Shown here: positions 52,431 through 63,180 of the stretch, in pieces
Layout: each line of letters starts with the position of its first letter
Numbering within the stretch: the stretch's first letter is position 1
Program-made: the position numbers and the translations under genes
Notes under the pieces: model-generated
Seen by the model: only the letters and a program-made list of their open reading frames with translations
Databases searched by the model: none
Told to the model about the DNA's origin: nothing
NCBI RefSeq assembly: GCF_051020955.1
Contig: NW_027476820.1
Span: 1 to 64,000, forward strand
Length of the DNA: 64,000 nt
Direction: 5' to 3'
Source: Megalopta genalis
Lineage: Eukaryota > Arthropoda > Insecta > Hymenoptera > Halictidae

Positions 52431-53755
52431 GAACAACGAACAACGAACAACGAACAACGAACAACGGACAACGAACAACGGACAACGAACAACGAACAAC
52501 GAACAACGAACAACGGACAACGAACAACGAACAACGAACAACGAACAACGAACAACGAACAACGAACAACGAACAACGAACAACGAACAACGAACAACGA
52601 ACAACGAACAACGAACAACGAACAACGAACAACGAACAACGAACAACGAACAACGAACAACGAACAACGAACAACGAACAACGAACAACGAACAACGAAC
52701 AACGAACAACGAACAACGAACAACGAACAACGAACAACGAACAACGAACAACGAACAGCGAACAGCGAACAGCGAACAGCGAACAGCGAACAACGAACAG
52801 CGAACAACGAACAGCGAACAACGAACAGCGAACAACGAACAACGAACAACGAACAACGAACAACGAACAACGAACAACGAACAACGAACAACGAACAACG
52901 AACAACGAACAACGAACAACCAGCAACGAACAACCAGCAACGAACAACCAGCAACGAACAACCAGCAACGAACAACCAGCAACGAACAACAAGCAACGAA
53001 CAACGAACAACGAACAACGAAGAACAAACAACAAGCAACGAAGAACAAACAACAAGCAACGAAGAACAAACAACAAGCAACGAAGAACAAACAACAAACA
53101 ACGAAGAACAAACAACGAAGAACGAACAACGAAGAACGAAAAACGAAGAACGAACAACGAAGAACGAACAACGAAGAACGAACAACGAAGAACGAACAAC
53201 GAAGAACGAACAACGAGGAACGAACAACGAAGAACGAACAACGAACAACGAAGAACGAACAACGAAGAACGAACAACGAAGAACGAACAACGAAGAACGA
53301 ACAACGAAGAACGAACAACGAAGAACGAACAACGAAGAACGAACAACGAGGAACGAACAACGAAGAACGAACAACGAACAACGAAGAACGAACAACGAAG
53401 AACGAACAACGAAGAACGAACAACGAAGAACGAACAACGAAGAACGAACAACGAAGAACGAACAACGAAGAACGAACAACGAAGAACGAACAACGAAGAA
53501 CGAACAACGAAGAACGAACAACGAAGAACGAACAACGAAGAACGAACAACGAAGAACGAACAACGAAGAACGAACAACGAAGAACGAACAACGAAGAACG
53601 AACAACGAAGAACGAACAACGAAGAACGAACAACGAAGAACGAACAACGAAGAACGAACAACGAAGAACGAACAACGAAGAACGAACAACGAAGAACGAA
53701 CAACGAAGAACGAACAACGAAGAACGAACAACGAAGAACGAACAACAAACAAACG
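52420..53755. repeat. R unit, copy 1
   Basis: GAACAAC run with GGACAAC near 52465, 52479 and 52513; GAACAGC (52755-52830); H3; H5-H3 from 52921; AAGCAAC-H2-H1; then H2-H3 with GAAAAAC at 53138, GAGGAAC at 53215 and 53348. The last three markers recur at exactly +1,429 (54567, 54644, 54777) and the H5-H3 block at +1,457. Ends at an irregular AAACAAACGAAG near 53748. Confidence 0.91.
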
Positions 53756-53935
53756 AAGAACAAACAACGAAGAACAAACAACGAAGAACAAACAACGAAG
53801 AACAAACAACGAAGAACAAACAACGAAGAACAAACAACGAAGAACAAACAACGAAGAACAAACAACGAAGAACAAACAACGAAGAACAAACAACGAAGAA
53901 CAAACAACGAAGAACAAACAACGAAGAACGAACAA
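53756..53935. repeat. H2-H1 14-base tract between R copies
   Basis: About twelve GAAGAAC-AAACAAC dimers set within H2-H3 and H3 surroundings, just right of a non-heptamer join near 53745-53755. It marks where the second R copy was joined. Confidence 0.9.
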
Positions 53936-54811
53936 CGAAGAACGAACAACGAACAACGAACAACGAACAACGAACAACGAACAACGAACAACGAACAACG
54001 AACAACGAACAACGAACAACGAACAACGAACAACGAACAACGAACAACGAACAACGAACAACGAACAACGAACAACGAACAACGAACAACGAACAACGAA
54101 CAACGAACAACGAACAACGAACAACGAACAACGAACAACGAACAACGAACAACGAACAACGAACAACGAACAACGAACAACGAACAACGAACAACGAACA
54201 GCGAACAGCGAACAGCGAACAGCGAACAACGAACAGCGAACAACGAACAGCGAACAACGAACAGCGAACAACGAACAACGAACAACGAACAACGAACAAC
54301 GAACAACGAACAACGAACAACGAACAACGAACAACGAACAACGAACAACGAACAACGAACAACGAACAACGAACAACCAGCAACGAACAACCAGCAACGA
54401 ACAACCAGCAACGAACAACCAGCAACGAACAACCAGCAACGAACAACAAGCAACAAACAACAAGCAACGAAGAACAAACAACAAGCAACGAAGAACAAAC
54501 AACAAGCAACGAAGAACAAACAACAAACAACGAAGAACAAACAACGAAGAACGAACAACGAAGAACGAAAAACGAAGAACGAACAACGAAGAACGAACAA
54601 CGAAGAACGAACAACGAAGAACGAACAACGAAGAACGAACAACGAGGAACGAACAACGAAGAACGAACAACGAACAACGAAGAACGAACAACGAAGAACG
54701 AACAACGAAGAACGAACAACGAAGAACGAACAACGAAGAACGAACAACGAAGAACGAACAACGAAGAACGAACAACGAGGAACGAACAACGAAGAACGAA
54801 CAACGAACAAC
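53936..54811. repeat. R unit, copy 2
   Basis: GAACAAC run, GAACAGC near 54196-54265, H3, H5-H3 from 54378, AAGCAAC-H2-H1, then H2-H3 with GAAAAAC (54567) and GAGGAAC (54644 and 54777). It matches copy 1 at +1,429 to +1,457 but has no GGACAAC in its H3 run. Confidence 0.91.
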
Positions 54812-55973
54812 GAAGAACGAACAACGAAGAACGAACAACGAAGAACGAACAACGAAGAACGAACAACGAAGAACGAACAACGAAGAACGAACAACGAAGA
54901 ACGAACAACGAAGAACGAACAACGAAGAACGAACAACGAAGAACGAACAACGAAGAACGAACAACGAAGAACGAACAACGAAGAACGAACAACGAAGAAC
55001 GAACAACGAAGAACGAACAACGAAGAACGAACAACGAAGAACGAACAACGAAGAACGAACAACGAAGAACGAACAACGAAGAACGAACAACGAAGAACGA
55101 ACAACGAAGAACGAACAACGAAGAACGAACAACGAAGAACGAACAACGAAGAACGAACAACGAAGAACGAACAACGAAGAACGAACAACGAAGAACGAAC
55201 AACGAAGAACGAACAACGAAGAACGAACAACGAAGAACGAACAACGAAGAACGAACAACGAAGAACGAACAACGAAGAACGAACAACGAAGAACGAACAA
55301 CGAAGAACGAACAACGAAGAACGAACAACGAAGAACGAACAACGAAGAACGAACAACGAAGAACGAACAACGAAGAACGAACAACGAAGAACGAACAACG
55401 AAGAACGAACAACGAAGAACGAACAACGAAGAACGAACAACGAAGAACGAACAACGAAGAACGAACAACGAAGAACGAACAACGAAGAACGAACAACGAA
55501 GAACGAACAACGAAGAACGAACAACGAAGAACGAACAACGAAGAACGAACAACGAAGAACGAACAACGAAGAACGAACAACGAAGAACGAACAACGAAGA
55601 ACGAACAACGAAGAACGAACAACGAAGAACGAACAACGAAGAACGAACAACGAAGAACGAACAACGAAGAACGAACAACGAAGAACGAACAACGAAGAAC
55701 GAACAACGAAGAACGAACAACGAAGAACGAACAACGAAGAACGAACAACGAAGAACGAACAACGAAGAACGAACAACGAAGAACGAACAACGAAGAACGA
55801 ACAACGAAGAACGAACAACGAAGAACGAACAACGAAGAACGAACAACGAAGAACGAACAACGAAGAACGAACAACGAAGAACGAACAACGAAGAACGAAC
55901 AACGAAGAACGAACAACGAAGAACGAACAACGAAGAACGAACAACGAAGAACGAACAACGAAGAACGAACAAC
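54812..55973. repeat. H2-H3 14-base tract, 83 periods
   Basis: 1,162 bases, exactly 83 GAAGAAC-GAACAAC dimers with no visible variant. It is the longest uniform dimer tract in the window. One extra GAACAAC (55974-55980) separates it from a second tract of the same dimer to about 56590, which has a single GAAAAAC near 56465. Uniformity suggests very recent expansion. Confidence 0.95.
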
Positions 55974-55980
55974 GAACAAC

Positions 55981-56590
55981 GAAGAACGAACAACGAAGAA
56001 CGAACAACGAAGAACGAACAACGAAGAACGAACAACGAAGAACGAACAACGAAGAACGAACAACGAAGAACGAACAACGAAGAACGAACAACGAAGAACG
56101 AACAACGAAGAACGAACAACGAAGAACGAACAACGAAGAACGAACAACGAAGAACGAACAACGAAGAACGAACAACGAAGAACGAACAACGAAGAACGAA
56201 CAACGAAGAACGAACAACGAAGAACGAACAACGAAGAACGAACAACGAAGAACGAACAACGAAGAACGAACAACGAAGAACGAACAACGAAGAACGAACA
56301 ACGAAGAACGAACAACGAAGAACGAACAACGAAGAACGAACAACGAAGAACGAACAACGAAGAACGAACAACGAAGAACGAACAACGAAGAACGAACAAC
56401 GAAGAACGAACAACGAAGAACGAACAACGAAGAACGAACAACGAAGAACGAACAACGAAGAACGAAAAACGAAGAACGAACAACGAAGAACGAACAACGA
56501 AGAACGAACAACGAAGAACGAACAACGAAGAACGAACAACGAAGAACGAACAACGAAGAACGAACAACGAAGAACGAACAACGAAGAACG
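55981..56590. repeat. H2-H3 14-base tract, second block
   Basis: Continues the preceding dimer after a single-heptamer phase change, with one GAAAAAC near 56465 as the only visible substitution. It ends where AAGCAAC units begin near 56608. Confidence 0.93.
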
Positions 56591-56603
56591 AACAACGAAC
56601 AAC

Positions 56604-57360
56604 GAACAACAAGCAACGAAGAACAAACAACAAGCAACGAAGAACAAACAACAAGCAACGAAGAACAAACAACAAGCAACGAACAACGAACAACGAAGAA
56701 CAAACAACAAGCAACGAAGAACAAACAACAAGCAACGAAGAACAAACAACAAGCAACGAAGAACAAACAACAAGCAACGAAGAACAAACAACAAGCAACG
56801 AAGAACAAACAACAAGCAACGAAGAACAAACAACAAGCAACGAAGAACGAACAACAAGCAACGAAGAACGAACAACAAACAACGAAGAACGAACAACAAA
56901 CAACGAAGAACGAACAACGAACAACGAAGAACAAACAACGAAGGACAAACAACGAAGAACAAACAACGAAGAACGAAGAACAAACAACAAACAACAAACA
57001 ACGAAGAACAAACAACAAACAACGAAGAACAAACAACAAACAACGAAGAACAAACAACAAACAACGAAGAACAAACAACAAACAACGAAGAACAAACAAC
57101 AAACAACGAAGAACAAACAACAAACAACGAAGAACAAACAACGAACAACGAAGAACAAACAACGAACAACGAAGAACAAACAACGAACAACGAAGAACAA
57201 ACAACGAACAACGAAGAACAAACAACGAACAACGAAGAACAAACAACGAACAACGAAGAACAAACAACAAACAACGAAGAACAAACAACAAACAACGAAG
57301 AACAAACAACAAACAACGAAGAACAAACAACAAACAACGAAGAACAAACAACAAACAACG
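56604..57360. repeat. H4-H2-H1, H4-H2-H3, H2-H1-H1 and H2-H1-H3 blocks
   Basis: Short 21-base blocks in sequence: AAGCAAC-GAAGAAC-AAACAAC to about 56840, the same with GAACAAC to about 56900, a few mixed units with GAAGGAC near 56940, H2-H1-H1 to about 57125, H2-H1-H3 to about 57250, and H2-H1-H1 to about 57360. It is a stepwise series in which one heptamer of the 21-base unit changes at a time. Confidence 0.9.
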
Positions 57361-58330
57361 AAGAACAAACAACGAAGAACAAACAACGAAGAACAAACAA
57401 CGAAGAACAAACAACGAAGAACAAACAACGAAGAACAAACAACGAAGAACAAACAACGAAGAACAAACAACGAAGAACAAACAACGAAGAACAAACAACG
57501 AAGAACAAACAACGAAGAACAAACAACGAAGAACAAACAACGAAGAACAAACAACGAAGAACAAACAACGAAGAACGAACAACGAAGAACGAACAACGAA
57601 GAACGAACAACGAAGAACGAACAACGAAGAACGAACAACGAAGAACGAACAACGAAGAACGAACAACGAAGAACGAACAACGAAGAACGAACAACGAAGA
57701 ACGAACAACGAAGAACGAACAACGAAGAACAAACAACGAAGAACAAACAACGAAGAACGAACAACGAAGAACGAACAACGAAGAACGAACAACGAAGAAC
57801 GAACAACGAAGAACGAACAACGAAGAACGAACAACGAAGAACGAACAACGAAGAACGAACAACGAAGAACGAACAACGAAGAACGAACAACGAAGAACAA
57901 ACAACGAACAACGAAGAACAAACAACGAACAACGAAGAACAAACAACGAACAACGAAGAACGAACAACGAACAACGAAGAACAAACAACGAACAACGAAG
58001 AACAAACAACGAACAACGAAGAACAAACAACGAACAACGAAGAACAAACAACGAACAACGAAGAACAAACAACGAACAACGAAGAACAAACAACGAACAA
58101 CGAAGAACAAACAACGAACAACGAAGAACAAACAACGAACAACGAAGAACAAACAACGAACAACGAACAACAAACAACGAACAACGAAGAACAAACAACG
58201 AACAACGAAGAACAAACAACGAACAACGAAGAACAAACAACGAACAACGAAGAACAAACAACGAACAACGAAGAACAAACAACGAAGAACAAACAACGAA
58301 GAACAAACAACGAAGATCAAACAACGAAGA
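57361..58330. repeat. H2-H1, H2-H3 and H2-H1-H3 blocks at the right edge of the H3 territory
   Basis: H2-H1 dimers to about 57570, H2-H3 to about 57895 with a few H2-H1 near 57725, then H2-H1-H3 (GAAGAAC-AAACAAC-GAACAAC) to about 58270, and two GAAGATC units at 58313 and 58327. These mixed units bridge H3-rich and H1-rich sequence. Confidence 0.9.
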
Positions 58331-58451
58331 TCAAACAACGAAGAACAAACAACGAACAACGAAGAACGAACAACGAACAACGAAGAACGAACAACGAACA
58401 ACGAACAACGAACAACGAACAACGAACAACGAAGAACGAAGAACGAACAAC

Positions 58452-58584
58452 AAACAACAAACAACAAACAACAAACAACAAACAACAAACAACAAACAAC
58501 AAACAACAAACAACAAACAACAAACAACAAACAACAAACAACAAACAACAAACAACAAACAACAAACAACAAACAACAAACAAC
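58452..58584. repeat. AAACAAC (H1) tract, 19 copies
   Basis: 133 bases of pure AAACAAC, then GAAGAAC at -49 and -21 before TAAGAAC (T at 58634). That is the same run-in as in the P cassettes, without CCACAAAC. It marks the return to the left-hand repeat family after about 24 kb of H3-type sequence. Confidence 0.93.
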
Positions 58585-58633
58585 GAAGAACAAACAACAA
58601 ACAACAAACAACGAAGAACAAACAACAAACAAC

Positions 58634-59424
58634 TAAGAACAAACAACGAAGAACAAACAACAAACAACGAACAACGAACAACGGACAACGAACAACGAAC
58701 AACGGACAACGAACAACGAACAACGGACAACGAACAACGAACAACGGACAACGAACAACGAACAACGGTCAACGGACAACGAACAACGAACAACGGACAA
58801 CGAACAACGCACAACGGACAACGAACAACGAACAACGAACAACGAACAACGAACAACGAAGAACGAACAACGAAGAACGAACAACGAACAACGAACAACG
58901 AACAACGAAGAACGAACAACGAACAACGAAGAACAAACAACAAACAACGAAGAACAAACAACAAACAACGAAGAACAAACAACAAACAACGAAGAACAAA
59001 CAACAAACAACGAAGAACAAACAACAAACAACGAAGAACAAACAACAAACAACGAAGAACAAACAACAAACAACGAAGAACAAACAACAAACAACGAAGA
59101 ACAAACAACGAAGAACAAACAACGAAGAACAAACAACGAAGAACAAACAACGAAGAACAAAAATCGAAGAACAAGCAACAAAGAACAAACATCGAAGAAC
59201 AAACAACGAAGAACAAACAACGAAGAACAAACAACGAAGAACAAACAACGAAGAACAAACAACGAAGAACAAACAACGAAGAACAAACAACGAAGAACAA
59301 ACAACGAAGAACAAACAACGAAGAACAAACAACGAAGAACAAACAACAAACAACGAAGAACAAACAACAAACAACGAAGAACAAACAACAAACAACGAAG
59401 AACAAAAAACAAACAACGAAGAAC
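58634..59424. repeat. TAAGAAC-opened unit with GGACAAC and H2-H1 tract
   Basis: After TAAGAAC, GGACAAC recurs at 21-base steps (58683, 58704, 58725, 58746, then 58774, 58795, 58816) among GAACAAC, with GGTCAAC at 58767 and GCACAAC near 58809. H2-H1-H1 follows to about 59100, then H2-H1 dimers to about 59340 with AAAATC and AAACATC variants near 59160-59192 and AAGCAAC near 59174, then H2-H1-H1. This is the only place where GGACAAC forms a regular higher-order unit. Confidence 0.9.
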
Positions 59425-59893
59425 AAACAACAAACAACAAACAACAAACAACAAACAACAAACAACAAACAACAAACAACAAACAACAAACAACAAACAA
59501 CAAACAACAAACAACAAACAACAAACAACAAACAACAAACAACAAACAACAAACAACAAACAACAAACAACAAACAACAAACAACAAACAACAAACAACA
59601 AACAACAAACAACAAACAACAAACAACAAACAACAAACAACAAACAACAAACAACAAACAACAAACAACAAACAACAAACAACAAACAACAAACAACAAA
59701 CAACAAACAACAAACAACAAACAACAAACAACAAACAACAAACAACAAACAACAAACAACAAACAACAAACAACAAACAACAAACAACAAACAACAAACA
59801 ACACACAACAAACAACAAACAACAAACAACAAACAACAAACAACAAACAACAAACAACAAACAACAAACAACAAACAACAAACAACAAACAAC
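59425..59893. repeat. AAACAAC (H1) tract, 67 heptamers
   Basis: 469 bases in phase, with one ACACAAC-type variant near 59801. It is followed by GAAGAAC at -49 and -21 and TAAGAAC (T at 59943), as at 58634. Confidence 0.93.
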
Positions 59894-59942
59894 GAAGAAC
59901 AAACAACAAACAACAAACAACGAAGAACAAACAACAAACAAC

Positions 59943-60950
59943 TAAGAACAAACAACGAAGAACAAACAACAAACAACGAAGAACAAACAACAAACAACGA
60001 AGAACAAACAACAAACAACGAAGAACAAACAACAAACAACGAAGAACAAACAACAAACAACGAAGAACAAACAACAAACAACGAAGAACAAACAACAAAC
60101 AACGAAGAACAAACAACAAACAACGAAGAACAAGCAACAAACAACGAAGAACAAACAACAAACAACGAAGAACAAACAACAAACAACGAAGAACAAACAA
60201 CAAACAACGAAGAACAAACAACAAACAACGAAGAACAAACAACAAACAACGAAGAACAAACAACAAACAACGAAGAACAAACAACAAACAACGAAGAACA
60301 AACAACAAACAACGAAGAACAAACAACAAACAACGAAGAACAAACAACAAACAACGAAGAACAAACAACAAACAACGAAGAACAAACAACAAACAACGAA
60401 GAACAAACAACAAACAACGAAGAACAAACAACAAACAACGAAGAACAAACAACAAACAACGAAGAACAAACAACAAACAACAAACGACGAAGAACAAACA
60501 ACAAACAACAAACAACGAAGAACAAACAACGAAGAACAAACAACGAAGAACAAACAACAAACAACAAACAACGAAGAACAAACAACAAACAACAAACAAC
60601 AAACAACGAAGAACAAACAACAAACAACAAACAACGAAGAACAAACAACAAACAACAAACAACGAAGAACAAACAACAAACAACGAAGAACAAACAACAA
60701 ACAACGAAGAACAAACAACAAACAACAAACGACGAAGAACAAACAACAAACAACGAAGAACAAACAACAAACAACAAACGACGAAGAACAAACAACAAAC
60801 AACAAACAACGAAGAACAAACAACAAACAACGAAGAACAAACAACGATGAACAAACAACGAAGAACAAACAACAAACAACAAACAACAAACAACGAAGAA
60901 AAAACAACAAACAACAAACAACAAACAACGAAGAACAAACAACGAAGAAC
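59943..60950. repeat. TAAGAAC-opened H2-H1-H1 unit, right-hand family
   Basis: H2-H1-H1 runs from 59943 to about 60480 with one AAGCAAC near 60132, then AAACGAC and mixed spacings of the kind seen at the end of the long runs in Y and Z, and GATGAAC near 60846 and GAAGAAA near 60895. It resembles the X/Y/Z family but no full copy can be aligned by eye. Confidence 0.86.
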
Positions 60951-61332
60951 AAACAACGAAGAACAAACAACGAAGAACAAACAACGAAGAACAAACAACG
61001 AAGAACAAACAACGAAGAACAAACAACGAAGAACAAACAACGAAGAACAAACAACGAAGAACAAACAACGAAGAACAAACAACGAAGAACAAACAACGAA
61101 GAACAAACAACGAAGAACAAACAACGAAGAACAAACAACGAAGAACAAACAACGAAGAACAAGCAACGAAGAACAAACAACGAAGAACAAACAACGAAGA
61201 ACAAACAACGAAGAACAAACAACGAAGAACAAACAACGAAGAACAAACAACAAACAACAAACAACGAAGAACAAACAACAAACAACAAACAACGAAGAAC
61301 AAACAACGAAGAACAAACAACAAACAAGAAAC
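60929..61332. repeat. Y tail, partial fourth copy
   Basis: H2-H1 dimers with AAGCAAC at 61161, then GAAGAAC at 61266 where the other copies have GATGAAC (105 bases on), and AAGAAAC at 61326 (60 on). The marker expected 210 bases before AAGCAAC is AAACAAC, not GAACAAC. Spacing is conserved while two markers are in the common state, so this copy either predates those changes or lost them. Confidence 0.9.
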
Positions 61333-63180
61333 AACGAAGAACAAACAACAAACAACGAAGAACAAACAACAAACAACGAAGAACAAACAACAAACAACAA
61401 AAAACGAAGAACAAACAACAAACAACAAACAACAAACAACGGAGAACAAACAACAAACAACGAAGAACAAACAACAAACAACGAAGAACAAACAACAAAC
61501 AACGAAGAACAAACAACAAACAACGAAGAACAAACAACAAACAACGAAGAACAAACAACAAACAACAAACGACGAAGAACAAACAACAAACAACAAACAA
61601 CGAAGAACAAATAACAAACAACGAAGAACAAACAACGAAGAACAAACAACGAAGAACAAACAACAAACAACAAACAACGAAGAACAAACAACAAACAACA
61701 AACAACAAACAACGAAGAACAAACAACAAACAACAAACAACGAAGAACAAACAACAAACAACAAACAACGAAGAACAAACAACAAACAACGAAGAACAAA
61801 CAACAAACAACGAAGAACAAACAACAAACAACAAACGACGAAGAACAAACAACAAACAACAAACAACGAAGAACAAACAACAAACAACGAAGAACAAACA
61901 ACAAACAACAAACAACAAACAACAAACAACAAACAACAAACAACAAACAACAAACAACAAACAACAAACAACAAACAACAAACAACAAACAACAAACGAC
62001 GAAGAACAAACAACAAACGGCGAAGAACAAACAACAAACAACAAACAACGAAGAACAAACAACAAACAACGAAGAACAAACAACGAAGAACGAAGAACAA
62101 ACAACGAAGAACAAACAACGAAGAACAAACAACGAAGAACAAACAACAAACAACGAAGAACAAACAACGAAGAACAAACAACAAACAACGAAGAACAAAC
62201 AACAAACAACGAAGAACAAACAACGAAGAACAAACAACAAACGAAGAACAAACAACAAACAACGAAGAACAAACAACAAACAACGAAGAACAAACAACAA
62301 ACAACGAAGAACAAACAACAAACAACGAAGAACAAACAACAAACAACGAAGAACAAACAACAAACAACAAACAACGAAGAACAAACAACAAACAACGTAG
62401 AACAAACAACAAACAACGAAGAACAAACAACAAACAACAAACAACGAAGAACAAACAACAAACAACGAAGAACAAACAACAAACAACGAAGAACAAACAA
62501 CAAACAACGAAGAACAAACAACAAACAACGAAGAACAAACAACGAACAACGAAGAACAAACAACGAACAACGAAGAACAAACAACAAACAACGAAGAACA
62601 AACAACAAACAACGAAGAACAAACAACAAACAACCAAGAACAAACAACAAACAACGAAGAACAAACAACAAACAACGAAGAACAAACAACAAACAACGAA
62701 GAACAAACAACAAACAACGAAGAACAAACAACAAACAACGAAGAACAAACAACAAACAACAAACAACAAACAACAAACAACAAAGAACAAACAACAAACA
62801 ACGAAGAACAAACAACAAACAACAAATAACGAAGAACAAACAACAAAGAACGAAGAACAAACAACAAACAACGAAGAACAAACAACAAACAACGAAGAAC
62901 AAACAACAAACAACGAAGAACAAACAACAAACAACAAACAACGAAGAACAAACAACAAACAACGAAGAACAAACAACAAACAACAAACAACGAAGAACAA
63001 ACAACAAACAACGAAGAACAAACAACAAACAACAAACAACGAAGAACAAACAACAAACAACGAAGAACAAACAACAAACAACGAAGAACAAACAACAAAC
63101 AACGAAGAACAAACAACAAACAACGAAGAACAAACAACAAACAACGAAGAACAAACTACAAACAACGAAGAACAAACAAG
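61333..63180. repeat. Mixed H2-H1-H1 and H1 blocks, X/Y/Z-like
   Basis: AAAAAAC (61399) and GGAGAAC (61441) as at 30934 and 30969, AAACGAC near 61570, AAATAAC near 61610, an H1 run near 61900-61990, AAACGGC near 62015, H2-H1 and H2-H1-H1 with TAG-bearing GTAGAAC near 62397, AAATAAC near 62825, and AAACTAC near 63155 as in Y, Y' and Y''. The order of markers differs from Y, so this is a rearranged relative rather than a straight copy. Confidence 0.86.

Noticed and set aside
38174..58324. A 6,716-codon open frame on the complement, and dozens of others of 100-3,700 codons on both strands
   Set aside because: They exist only because the repeat lacks T on one strand and A on the other, so stops cannot form. 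All three frames are open at once, most start at TTG rather than ATG, ends fall at single T variants, and the product is a monotonous heptapeptide.
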